A DNA stretch of 14,963 nucleotides from Pelagibacteraceae bacterium TMED65. GTDB taxonomy: Bacteria; Pseudomonadota; Alphaproteobacteria; TMED127. This document shows, one piece after another, positions 7,695-14,963 of the stretch. The translations under genes were made by a program, and so were the position numbers. Within the stretch, counting starts at the first letter, position 1. Each line of letters opens with the position of its first letter. Below the pieces are notes generated by a model. The model was not told the origin of the DNA and did no database searches. It worked only from the letters and a program-made list of their open reading frames with translations. The stretch lies in assembly GCA_002167215.1 (NCBI GenBank), contig NHDS01000032.1, forward strand, positions 12,091 to 27,053, in the 5' to 3' direction.

Positions 7695-8188
7695 AAGTAT
7701 TTGGACTCTTTTTCTAAATTTCTTGCTATTTCAACTTCCCATCTATCTCCATTTTCTAAAAGTTTTTCTTTATTATATATCAATTCTTCTCTTGTTTCTG
7801 TTGCAAATTCATAATTAGGGCCCTCAACAATTGCATCTACAGGGCAAGATTCCTGACAAAATCCACAATAAATACATTTTGTCATGTCAATATCATATCT
7901 TGTTGTTTTTCTAGAACCATCTTCTCTTGGTTCTGCCTCAATTGTGATTGCTTGAGCTGGACAAACAGCTTCACAAAGTTTACAAGCAATACATCTCTCT
8001 TCGCCTGATTCATATCTTCTCAAGACGTGCTCTCCCCTAAACCTTGAACTCAAAAAACCTTTTTCAAAAGGATAGTTTATTGTCACTTTTGGCTTGAAAA
8101 AGTACTTTAATGTTAAAAAGAGACCAGAAATAATTTCAATCAAAAAGAACTCTTTAAACAGAAAAAATAATTTTTTTAAACTAGACAT
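7691..8188 (-). CDS. nuoI: NADH-quinone oxidoreductase subunit I (NuoI)
   Basis: NuoI is a ferredoxin-like subunit that carries two 4Fe-4S clusters (N6a and N6b) and passes electrons to cluster N2 in NuoB. It has 165 residues. The cluster motifs are [12 protein letters not shown] (66-77; C66, C69, C72, C76) and [12 protein letters not shown] (105-116; C105, C108, C111, C115). All eight cysteines are present. The N-terminal hydrophobic stretch (about 7-31) is the amphipathic region that anchors it on the membrane arm. [21 protein letters not shown] (about 123-143) is the conserved C-terminal region. The ATG at 8188-8186 lies upstream of the nuoH stop (8183-8181), an eight-base overlap, so it is probably translated by ribosomes leaving nuoH. 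Confidence 0.98.
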   Translation of the reverse strand: MSSLKKLFFLFKEFFLIEIISGLFLTLKYFFKPKVTINYPFEKGFLSSRFRGEHVLRRYESGEERCIACKLCEAVCPAQAITIEAEPREDGSRKTTRYDIDMTKCIYCGFCQESCPVDAIVEGPNYEFATETREELIYNKEKLLENGDRWEVEIARNLEKESKYL

Positions 8189-9164
8189 AATTCCACATAA
8201 ATATAACTGATGATGTTATTATAATCCAAAGTAAAGACAAAGGAAGAAATAACTTCCATCCCAAAGTCATTAATTGATCGTATCTATATCTTGGCAAAGT
8301 TGCACGGACCCATAAGAAAACAAATAAAAGTACAAATACTTTTAAGAGAAACCAAACAAAACCTGGAATTTGATTAAAATAATACCACTCAAATGGAGGC
8401 AACCATCCTCCTAAAAATAATATTGTGGACATCGAACTCATTAGTATCATATTTCCGTATTCACCAAGAAAGAAAAGTCCAAATGACATTGAGGAATATT
8501 CTACATTGTATCCAGCAACTAGTTCTGATTCTGCTTCTGGAAGATCAAAAGGAGCTCTATTAGTTTCTGCTAAAGTAGAAATAAAAAATATTACAAACAT
8601 TGGAAAATGCGGGATAACATACCACAAACCTTTTTGACTTAGAACTATTTGAGTTAAATTAAGGCTCCCTGATGACAATAAAACTGAAATTATTATCAAG
8701 CCTATTGACACCTCATAGGAAATCATTTGAGCGGCAGAACGTAAACTTCCTAAAAAAGCGTATCTTGAATTGCTTGACCAACCAGCAACAATTACACCAT
8801 AAACTCCCAGAGAAGAAATTGCAAATATATACATGAGTCCTACATTAATGTCAGCAAGTACAATTTTATAATCTATAGGAATCACTGCCCAAGCTAATAA
8901 AGCAAGAGCGAAAGTAAGTATAGGTGATAATATAAACAAAAATTTACTGGATTTATCTGGAAAGATTGTTTCTTTTGTCAAAAGCTTTATTCCATCAGCA
9001 ATTGGTTGAAACAAACCAAATGGGCCAACAACATTTGGTCCTTTGCGAAGTTGCATAGCACCAATGACTTTTCGTTCAAAATAAGTTAAATACGCGACAA
9101 AAAAAAGCAGAGGTAATATAATTAGAAATATCTTAAGAATTACTATTAGAATTTCGATTAGCAT
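8181..9164 (-). CDS. nuoH: NADH-quinone oxidoreductase subunit H (NuoH)
   Basis: NuoH (ND1 homologue) forms the quinone entry channel and links the redox arm to the membrane arm. It has 327 residues and about eight membrane helices. Signatures are [20 protein letters not shown] (28-47) and [18 protein letters not shown] (48-65). The acidic quinone-channel loop runs from Glu200 through [19 protein letters not shown] (201-219) into NVEYSSM (220-226). The C-terminal [18 protein letters not shown] is also typical. The ATG at 9164-9162 is eleven bases after the nuoG stop with only a weak AAGA-type binding site. The end overlaps nuoI by eight bases. All conserved carboxylates of the loop appear present. 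Confidence 0.98.
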   Translation of the reverse strand: MLIEILIVILKIFLIILPLLFFVAYLTYFERKVIGAMQLRKGPNVVGPFGLFQPIADGIKLLTKETIFPDKSSKFLFILSPILTFALALLAWAVIPIDYKIVLADINVGLMYIFAISSLGVYGVIVAGWSSNSRYAFLGSLRSAAQMISYEVSIGLIIISVLLSSGSLNLTQIVLSQKGLWYVIPHFPMFVIFFISTLAETNRAPFDLPEAESELVAGYNVEYSSMSFGLFFLGEYGNMILMSSMSTILFLGGWLPPFEWYYFNQIPGFVWFLLKVFVLLFVFLWVRATLPRYRYDQLMTLGWKLFLPLSLLWIIITSSVIFMWNYV

Positions 9165-9175
9165 GTTTTATTTTC

Positions 9176-11215
9176 TTATCTTTTTTCATTTATCTGAAGT
9201 GAGCAAGATGACATAGTTGGTGAATTTCTGCTTACAGAATCAGTCATATAAAAATTTGATATGTTTGAAAAAATATTGTTTTTACTAAATTTTGAAGCAG
9301 CAGTTTTTGGCTCGAATGTTTTTTCAACATTTAATTTATTTATATTCATTAAATTAGGATGTTTATTGAACATCGAGGTTCTTAGTTGATCAAAATCATT
9401 GAAATCAGCTTTGATTTCCATTTTATGAAGAAGTTTATTTAAAAATTTAAAACTATGCTCAACTTGTGCTATTGGATGTTTAACTTGACGACTGATTTGT
9501 GCTCTACCTTCAAGGTTCACGTAGATACCTTCTTTTTCAGTAAAGCAAGGTGTTGGTATAATCAAATCGGCTCGTGCAACAGCATTATCACCGTGGTGCC
9601 CTATGTAAATGACAAAAGTACTTTTTGGTATTTTATCAAAGTCAATTTCATCTGCACCAAACAGTAGCAAGATTTTATATTTTCCTTTATAAATGTCTTC
9701 TACATTATTTTTTTTTAAATTCTTTTTATTATAAAACTCAAGATCCAGAGCACCAACTCTTCCAGAATATGTTTGCAGTACATTAAATCCATTCCAACTT
9801 TTATCTTTTACAGTTTTATTATGAAAATTTAGTACAAAATTAAATATATTTTCTGCTTCAGGGCTACAAAGTGGCCCTTGACCAATTATGAAAAGTGGTT
9901 TTTTTGATTTTTTAAAAATTGAAGTTAAATTACTTTTTTTTAAATCTATCAATGAAGAGAAGTTCTCGCCAATTTCAATTGTATCAAATGATAAGTCATA
10001 TTTATGACCTACTCTGAGTACAGGAAAATTCTGATCACTTTCCAAAACTTTTTTTCGTATTCTAGCTCCAATGATTGGTGCCTCTTTTCTGATATCAGAT
10101 CCAATAATCACACATGAATCACAAAAATCAATTCCTGATATTGAACTGTTAAAAAGATATGACGATCTTTTTTTGGGCACAAAAAAAGAATTATCTTGCC
10201 TACAGTCATAATTATCTGCCTCTAATTTATCTAGAAAGTTCTTAAATGAATAAACGGACTCACAGTCAACAATATTACCAATAAGTGAGAAAATTTTATT
10301 TTTTTCAGTTTCTTCTAATTTGTACTTTAAAGTTTTCAGCGCTGTGTCTTCAGAACTCTCAATCAGGGATCCATCTTGATCTCTAGTATAAAACCTATCA
10401 ATCCTTTGATGATTCAAGCCATCGTAAGCAAATCTTGTTTTATCTGAAATCCATTCTTCATTAATTTGTTCATTAATTCTGGGTAAAACTCTTAAAATTT
10501 TATCAGCTTTTGAGTCTAGCCTAATATTACTTCCAACAGCATCAAAAACATCAATGCTATTTGTCTTTTTAAGTTCCCATGGTCTTGCTACAAATGCATA
10601 TGGCTTTGAGGTCAAAGCTCCAACAGGACAAAGGTCTATTACATTTCCTGAAAGTTCTGAATCTATTGTTTTTTCAAGATAACTTGTTATTTGGGTATCT
10701 TCACCTCTTCCTATTGTTCCAAGCTGATGATTTCCTGCGACCTCTTCTGAAAACCTTACACATCTTGTGCAATGTATACATCGTGTCATATGTGTTTTAA
10801 TTAATGGACCCAAATGCTTGTCTTTGACTGCTCTTTTAGACTCTACAAATCTACTTAGACCTTTTCCATAGGCCATTGCTTGATCTTGTAGATCACATTC
10901 ACCACCTTGATCACATATTGGACAATCAAGAGGATGGTTTATCAGCAAGAATTCCATCACACCTTTTCTTGCCTTAATTACCATGTCACTATTAGTTTTA
11001 ATTTTCATACCTTCTGCAACGGGCATTGCACATGAAGCAACTGGTTTTTTTGAATTCTCCATTTCTACTAAGCACATTCTACAATTACCAGCAATTGAAA
11101 GCCTTTCGTGATAACAAAACCTTGGTATTTCAAAGCCAGCAATTTCACATGCTTGAAGAACTGTAACCCCATCCTCCACTTCAATTTTTTTGTCATTTAT
11201 AAACAACTTAGCCAT
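9176..11215 (-). CDS. nuoG: NADH-quinone oxidoreductase subunit G (NuoG)
   Basis: NuoG is the large Fe-S subunit of the peripheral arm and takes electrons from NuoF. It has 679 residues. Domains in order are a 2Fe-2S ferredoxin fold with C34, C45, C48 and C62 (N1b); HPLDCPICDQGGEC with H94, C98, C101 and C107 (N5); and CIHCTRC with C146, C149, C152 plus C196 in LCPVGAL (N4). A long molybdopterin-oxidoreductase-like domain follows (about 217-600) that is not expected to bind a cofactor. The extra N7 cluster cysteines of E. coli-type NuoG are absent, so it is the shorter mitochondrial-like form usual in alphaproteobacteria. The C terminus (FYMTDSVSRNSPTMSSCS) is the conserved tail. The ATG at 11215-11213 lies two bases after the nuoF stop. 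The central domain is the most divergent part, with an internal DFCDSC of unknown meaning. Confidence 0.98.
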   Translation of the reverse strand: MAKLFINDKKIEVEDGVTVLQACEIAGFEIPRFCYHERLSIAGNCRMCLVEMENSKKPVASCAMPVAEGMKIKTNSDMVIKARKGVMEFLLINHPLDCPICDQGGECDLQDQAMAYGKGLSRFVESKRAVKDKHLGPLIKTHMTRCIHCTRCVRFSEEVAGNHQLGTIGRGEDTQITSYLEKTIDSELSGNVIDLCPVGALTSKPYAFVARPWELKKTNSIDVFDAVGSNIRLDSKADKILRVLPRINEQINEEWISDKTRFAYDGLNHQRIDRFYTRDQDGSLIESSEDTALKTLKYKLEETEKNKIFSLIGNIVDCESVYSFKNFLDKLEADNYDCRQDNSFFVPKKRSSYLFNSSISGIDFCDSCVIIGSDIRKEAPIIGARIRKKVLESDQNFPVLRVGHKYDLSFDTIEIGENFSSLIDLKKSNLTSIFKKSKKPLFIIGQGPLCSPEAENIFNFVLNFHNKTVKDKSWNGFNVLQTYSGRVGALDLEFYNKKNLKKNNVEDIYKGKYKILLLFGADEIDFDKIPKSTFVIYIGHHGDNAVARADLIIPTPCFTEKEGIYVNLEGRAQISRQVKHPIAQVEHSFKFLNKLLHKMEIKADFNDFDQLRTSMFNKHPNLMNINKLNVEKTFEPKTAASKFSKNNIFSNISNFYMTDSVSRNSPTMSSCSLQINEKR

Positions 11216-11217
11216 AA

Positions 11218-12486
11218 TTATGCAACGTTCTTTTTTTGAATTCTATTTAAAATTTCAGGTTTAAAATGCTTTAGCAAGCCTTGGATGGGCCATGCAGCAG
11301 CATCTCCTAATGCACAAATTGTATGCCCTTCAATTTGATAGGTTACTTCCTCTAACATTTCTACTTCTTCGACACTACATTGATTATCTACAAGTCTTTT
11401 CATAACTCTCATGAGCCAACCAGTCCCTTCTCGACAAGGGGTACACTGACCACAAGATTCATGTTTGTAAAACTCTGATAGTCTAGCTATTGCCTTGACA
11501 ATGTCCGTTTGCTTATTCATTACAATAATACCTCCGGTACCCAGACCTGATCCAGCATCTTTAAGGGAATCGAAATCCATTAAAACGTCCTCGCACTTCG
11601 ACTTCGGAAGAAGAGGAACTGATGACCCTCCTGGAATTATCGCAAGAAGATTGTTCCATCCCCCGATAACATCACCGGCATATTTTTGAATCAAGTATTT
11701 TAGAGGAACACCAAGCTCCTCCTCAACGTTACAAGGCTTGTTAACTTGTCCAGATATACAAAATATCTTAGAACCTGAATTGTTTTTTCTTCCAAGATTT
11801 GAAAACCACTCTTCGCCTCTTCTTAAAATTGTAGGAACAACAGCTATGGTTTCGACATTATTAACCGTTGTTGGTTTGCCAAAGACACCTACATTTGCAG
11901 GAAAGGGTGGTTTTAATCTTGGCTGACCTTTTTTTCCTTCTAGACTCTCAATTAAAGCTGTTTCTTCACCACAAACATAAGCCCCTGATCCGTAATGGAT
12001 ATAAATGTCGTAGTTAAAATCCAATCCAAATATTTTTTTACCTAAAAAACCTCTAGCATATGAATCATCTATAGCTTTTTGAAGAATACAAGCTTCATTG
12101 AAAAATTCTCCTCTGATATATATGTAGCATTTTGAAGCACCAATCGCGTATCCGGATAGAAGGCAACCTTCTATTAATTTATGTGGCTCGTTTCTAATAA
12201 TATCCCTATCTTTACACGTTCCAGGCTCGCCTTCGTCAGCATTAATAACAAGATAATGCTGTCTTCCAGTTGTTTTAGGCATAAAGTCCCATTTCATTCC
12301 TGTCGAAAATCCTGCGCCTCCCCTACCTCTTAAACCTGAGCCCTTGATTTTTTCAATAATTTTTTGTTTATCAAGTCGCATAAGCTTTGAAGTGTTCTTC
12401 CAATCACCTCTTTTCATCGCTTCAGAAATATGAGGGCTTGATTTCCCATATAAATTTGTAAAAATTAGATTATCTTTTTTTATCAT
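11218..12486 (-). CDS. nuoF: NADH-quinone oxidoreductase subunit F (NuoF)
   Basis: NuoF is the NADH dehydrogenase subunit and holds FMN and the 4Fe-4S cluster N3. It has 422 residues. [16 protein letters not shown] (51-66) is the glycine-rich NADH/FMN loop, [15 protein letters not shown] (82-96) binds FMN, and [20 protein letters not shown] (165-184) is the family signature. [14 protein letters not shown] (344-357) gives C345, C348 and C351, and C391 in [13 protein letters not shown] completes N3. The ATG at 12486-12484 comes one base after nuoE and has AAGGA six bases upstream (12497-12493), one of the better binding sites in the operon. Together with NuoE it forms the electron input module. 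No residues appear to be missing. Confidence 0.99.
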   Translation of the reverse strand: MIKKDNLIFTNLYGKSSPHISEAMKRGDWKNTSKLMRLDKQKIIEKIKGSGLRGRGGAGFSTGMKWDFMPKTTGRQHYLVINADEGEPGTCKDRDIIRNEPHKLIEGCLLSGYAIGASKCYIYIRGEFFNEACILQKAIDDSYARGFLGKKIFGLDFNYDIYIHYGSGAYVCGEETALIESLEGKKGQPRLKPPFPANVGVFGKPTTVNNVETIAVVPTILRRGEEWFSNLGRKNNSGSKIFCISGQVNKPCNVEEELGVPLKYLIQKYAGDVIGGWNNLLAIIPGGSSVPLLPKSKCEDVLMDFDSLKDAGSGLGTGGIIVMNKQTDIVKAIARLSEFYKHESCGQCTPCREGTGWLMRVMKRLVDNQCSVEEVEMLEEVTYQIEGHTICALGDAAAWPIQGLLKHFKPEILNRIQKKNVA

Positions 12487-12487
12487 T

Positions 12488-13078
12488 TTATTTCCTTGGT
12501 TCTGATCCCATTCTTTTTGATTGAGGACCTATTTTAATTTTTTTATTATCGACAAGGCTGTTGATTAGTTTATCAAGTGTTTGTGAGTTTAAATCTTCAA
12601 AATAGTTTTCATTTATCTTGACAACTGGAGCGTTGACACATGCTCCTAAGCATTCTACCTTGCCAAGAGAAAATAATTTATCTTTAGTTGTTTCACCAAT
12701 CTCTATACCAAGTTTCTTTTTACATAAATTAAGCATTGAGTCTGACCCTCTTAACATACATGGTGTAGTTGTGCATACTTCAATGTGAAATTTGCCAACT
12801 GGTGATAAGTTATACATAGAATAAAAAGTCGCTAATTCAAGTACTTTAATCTCTGGAACTCCAATAAAATCAGATATATATTGGATAGCTTTTTTAGGAA
12901 CCCATCCGTGATTTTGAGCCTGAGCCATCGACAATAATGGCATAATTGAACTTTCTTTATAATTTGGAGGGTAATTTTGTAATAGTTCTTTAGCTTTTTT
13001 AAGATTTGAAGCATTAAAGCAAAAATTTGACGGTTGAACAGATTCATCTGCAAAGGATTTATAAACACTTTCACTCAT
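12488..13078 (-). CDS. nuoE: NADH-quinone oxidoreductase subunit E (NuoE)
   Basis: NuoE (24 kDa subunit homologue) is a thioredoxin-fold protein with the 2Fe-2S cluster N1a, beside the FMN of NuoF. It has 196 residues. Ligands are C102 and C107 in [11 protein letters not shown] (101-111) and C143 and C147 in [11 protein letters not shown] (142-152), the standard Cx4C...Cx3C pattern. [20 protein letters not shown] (80-99) is the typical stretch before the cluster. The N-terminal helical part ([18 protein letters not shown], 48-65) is complete. The basic tail ([15 protein letters not shown]) resembles the short C-terminal extension of alphaproteobacterial and mitochondrial forms, which is variable. 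The ATG at 13078-13076 overlaps the nuoD stop as ATGA, and GGAG (13092-13089) lies ten bases upstream. Confidence 0.98.
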   Translation of the reverse strand: MSESVYKSFADESVQPSNFCFNASNLKKAKELLQNYPPNYKESSIMPLLSMAQAQNHGWVPKKAIQYISDFIGVPEIKVLELATFYSMYNLSPVGKFHIEVCTTTPCMLRGSDSMLNLCKKKLGIEIGETTKDKLFSLGKVECLGACVNAPVVKINENYFEDLNSQTLDKLINSLVDNKKIKIGPQSKRMGSEPRK

Positions 13079-14247
13079 CTGTCAATTTCTCCAAAAACAA
13101 TATCTAAACTACCAATAATAGCAACTAGATCAGAGAGCATGTGCCCTTTAGACAAAAATTCAGTAGCTTGTAGTAGTGCAAATCCAGGTGCTCTTATTTT
13201 ACATCTATATGGTCTGTTTGTCCCATCTGCAACTAGAAAAACACCAAATTCTCCCTTTGGTGCTTCAACACAAGTATAGGTTTCACCCTCTGGAACGTGA
13301 AAACCTTCAGTAAAAAGTTTAAAATGATTAATTAGTGATTCCATGGAAGATTTCATTTTATTCCTTTTTGGTGGAACAATTCTTGGATCAGCAGAAATAC
13401 TTAAACCGCTAGGTATCTTCTTTAAACATTGTTCAATTATTTTTATTGATTGCCTCATCTCCTCTACTCTGACCAAAAACCTCTCAAAACAATCCCCGTT
13501 TGTTCCAACAGGAATTTTAAATTCCAAATCTGAATAACAATCGTAAGGCTGGTTTCTTCTTAAATCCCATTCTACTCCAGATGCCCTCAAGCAAGGTCCG
13601 GAAAAACCTCTATCCAATGCATCGGTTTTGTTGATTTTACCAATATCAACGCTTCTTTGCCTAAAGATTCTGTTGGTTTCTAATAATTTTTCCAAGTCAT
13701 TTATTTGCTTAGGAAATCTTTTGCAAAAACTGGAAATATCTTCTAGCAACCCGTCCGGCAAATCTCTGTGAACTCCTCCTGGTCGAAAATAGGCTGAATG
13801 TAATCTTGAACCCGAAACTCTTTCGTAAAATTCCATTAGAACTTCTCTTTCCTCAAATAACCACAAAAAAGGAGTCATAGCTCCAACATCAAGTGCAAAA
13901 GTTGTTAAATTTAATATATGGTTTAGGATTCTAGTTATCTCTGAAAACATTACTCTTATATACTGCCCCCTTAAAGGTACTTGGATATCTAAAAGTTTCT
14001 CTATAGCAAGAGAGTAAGCATGTTCCTGACACATAGGTGATACGTAGTCTAACCTATCAAAATAAGGTAGAGCTTGAATATATGTTTTGTTCTCTATTAG
14101 CTTTTCTGTTCCTCTGTGAAGAAGACCTATATGAGGATCTGCCCTCTCAACAACCTCACCATCTAGTTCAAGAACAAGTCTCAGAACCCCATGGGCTGCC
14201 GGATGTTGCGGTCCAAAATTTAGTGAATAGTTTTCTCGCCTAGTCAT
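13075..14247 (-). CDS. nuoD: NADH-quinone oxidoreductase subunit D (NuoD)
   Basis: NuoD (49 kDa subunit homologue, derived from the large subunit of NiFe hydrogenases) builds the quinone-reduction cavity with NuoB. From the ATG at 14247-14245 it has 390 residues. [20 protein letters not shown] (10-29) contains His19, and [10 protein letters not shown] (61-70) contains Tyr68. These align with quinone-binding His38 and Tyr87 of Thermus Nqo4 by a constant offset of 19. [17 protein letters not shown] (36-52) and [18 protein letters not shown] near the C terminus are further family signatures. The C terminus DIVFGEIDR is normal. A GTG nine codons upstream (14274-14272) is open in the same frame, but its extra residues (TRNQNNKK) are not family-like and neither start has a clear binding site. 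The ATG gives an eight-base overlap with nuoC. It is separate from NuoC, unlike the fused NuoCD of enterobacteria. Confidence 0.97.
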   Translation of the reverse strand: MTRRENYSLNFGPQHPAAHGVLRLVLELDGEVVERADPHIGLLHRGTEKLIENKTYIQALPYFDRLDYVSPMCQEHAYSLAIEKLLDIQVPLRGQYIRVMFSEITRILNHILNLTTFALDVGAMTPFLWLFEEREVLMEFYERVSGSRLHSAYFRPGGVHRDLPDGLLEDISSFCKRFPKQINDLEKLLETNRIFRQRSVDIGKINKTDALDRGFSGPCLRASGVEWDLRRNQPYDCYSDLEFKIPVGTNGDCFERFLVRVEEMRQSIKIIEQCLKKIPSGLSISADPRIVPPKRNKMKSSMESLINHFKLFTEGFHVPEGETYTCVEAPKGEFGVFLVADGTNRPYRCKIRAPGFALLQATEFLSKGHMLSDLVAIIGSLDIVFGEIDR

Positions 14248-14866
14248 TTTTTTGTTGTTCTGATTTCTCGTCACCAGGTAGGTATTGACCCATTCCTTCC
14301 CAAGGACTCATGTTATCAAAATTTCTATATTCTTGATCAAGTTTAACTGGTTCTTGAACTACTCTGCTTAATTCATTGTCGTATCTTACTTGAGTAAAAC
14401 CAGTCAAAGGAAAATCTTTTCTTAACGGATGACCCTGAAAGTCGTAATCTGTTAATATTCTTCTTAAATCAGGGTGTCCTTTAAAACTTATGCCAAATAA
14501 ATCCCAAATCTCTCTTTCACACCAGTTAGCAGCAGAAAAAATCTCTATAATTGAAGGAATATGTTCATTATCTAACAACTTTACTTTTACCTTCACTCGA
14601 TAGTTTTTGGAAATACTCAACAAAGTGTAGACAACTAAAAATCTTGAGGGTTTTTGTGGGTAATCAACAACGGTAATATCTGTCAGACATTCCATACTTA
14701 ATGATGGGTTATCCTTTAAAAATAATAAAATTTTAGTTAAATCTGTTGCAGAACAATATAAACTTATTTCTCCTTTTGTAATTTCTAAATCATATTTACA
14801 GAAGTTAATCAGACTTTTGATAAGTTGAGATATCTCTTTTACGTAATTTGAATCTTTTTTATTCAT
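14240..14866 (-). CDS. nuoC: NADH-quinone oxidoreductase subunit C (NuoC)
   Basis: NuoC (30 kDa subunit homologue) is a peripheral-arm scaffold protein that binds NuoD, NuoB and NuoI and holds no cofactor. It has 208 residues. The family signature runs over residues 117-154: [20 protein letters not shown] (116-135) followed by [20 protein letters not shown]. The C-terminal arm with [15 protein letters not shown] and [15 protein letters not shown] is typical of the alphaproteobacterial and mitochondrial forms. The N-terminal half (about 1-100) is divergent, as is usual. The ATG at 14866-14864 overlaps the end of nuoB by three bases of shared sequence (TCATGA). The hydrophilic tail SEQQKND is encoded over the nuoD start region. 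Confidence 0.97.
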   Translation of the reverse strand: MNKKDSNYVKEISQLIKSLINFCKYDLEITKGEISLYCSATDLTKILLFLKDNPSLSMECLTDITVVDYPQKPSRFLVVYTLLSISKNYRVKVKVKLLDNEHIPSIIEIFSAANWCEREIWDLFGISFKGHPDLRRILTDYDFQGHPLRKDFPLTGFTQVRYDNELSRVVQEPVKLDQEYRNFDNMSPWEGMGQYLPGDEKSEQQKND

Positions 14867-14963
14867 GATCTTATTATCTTATTATCTCTCATGATTTTCT
14901 TTTGCAATTGTAATATTCCATATAAAAGAGCTTCTGCCGTAGGTGGGCAACCAGGAACATATA
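14863..14963 (-). CDS. nuoB: NADH-quinone oxidoreductase subunit B (NuoB), C-terminal end
   Basis: Only the last 32 codons and the stop are inside the window; the gene continues past the right edge. The readable end is [20 protein letters not shown] followed by [22 protein letters not shown] is the NuoB/PSST signature, and its cysteine is one of the four ligands of cluster N2, the last cluster before quinone. The stop TGA at 14865-14863 overlaps the nuoC ATG. nuoA would be expected upstream of it, outside the window, along with the operon promoter. Confidence 0.93.
   Translation of the reverse strand, partial: YVPGCPPTAEALLYGILQLQKKIMRDNKIIRS

Noticed and set aside
12832..13074. Second minus-strand open frame inside nuoE
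   Set aside because: It is an out-of-frame shadow of nuoE, whose own frame holds all cluster ligands.
13034..13279. Open frames on the plus strand (for example 13034-13279, 10579-10800, 8425-8637, 1047-1253)
   Set aside because: All lie wholly or almost wholly opposite strongly conserved nuo or coaX genes, show no recognisable motif, and have compositions expected from the reverse of AT-rich coding sequence.
14248..14274. GTG-initiated N-terminal extension of nuoD
   Set aside because: The nine extra codons lie inside nuoC, give Asn/Lys-rich residues not typical of NuoD, and have no ribosome binding site. The ATG at 14247 fits the family length.
1..14963. A novel defence, mobile or biosynthetic system hidden in the window
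   Set aside because: Every base except gaps of 11 or fewer belongs to a recognised housekeeping gene in a conserved order. No repeats, integrase, transposase, RNA gene or composition break was seen on either strand.

Overview
The window is a single, tightly packed, one-directional gene block on the minus strand. It holds most of the operon for respiratory complex I (proton-pumping NADH:quinone oxidoreductase), followed by three housekeeping genes. In transcription order, from high to low coordinates, the genes are: nuoB (3' end only), nuoC, nuoD, nuoE, nuoF, nuoG, nuoH, nuoI, nuoJ, nuoK, nuoL, nuoM, nuoN, birA (biotin protein ligase), coaX (type III pantothenate kinase) and rnj (ribonuclease J, 5' part only). 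nuoA and most of nuoB lie beyond the right edge, and most of rnj lies beyond the left edge.

The organism is most likely an AT-rich, streamlined alphaproteobacterium of the SAR11 / marine type. Three observations support this. The order nuoN-birA-coaX-rnj is typical of alphaproteobacteria. NuoC and NuoD are separate proteins and NuoG has the short, mitochondrial-like cluster set. Base composition is very AT-rich (roughly 30% GC by eye), Lys/Asn/Ile are abundant, and almost no DNA lies between genes. The clade assignment is inference; the class assignment is fairly safe.

How it works together: NuoE, NuoF and NuoG form the NADH-oxidising arm (FMN and Fe-S clusters). NuoB, NuoC, NuoD and NuoI carry electrons to quinone. 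NuoH, NuoJ, NuoK, NuoL, NuoM and NuoN form the membrane arm that pumps ions. BirA attaches biotin to carboxylases, CoaX makes phosphopantothenate for coenzyme A, and RNase J is an RNA-processing nuclease. These last three appear to share the nuo transcript.

Every gene junction is an overlap or a gap of 11 bases or less, so there is no non-coding stretch longer than 11 bases. I see no internal promoter, terminator, RNA gene, repeat array or mobile element. The best observation is that coaX must begin upstream of any ATG, GTG or TTG. Its essential DIGNTN motif lies upstream of the first such codon, and the only well-placed start is a CTG overlapping the birA stop, with a good ribosome binding site. 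I found no previously undescribed system here.
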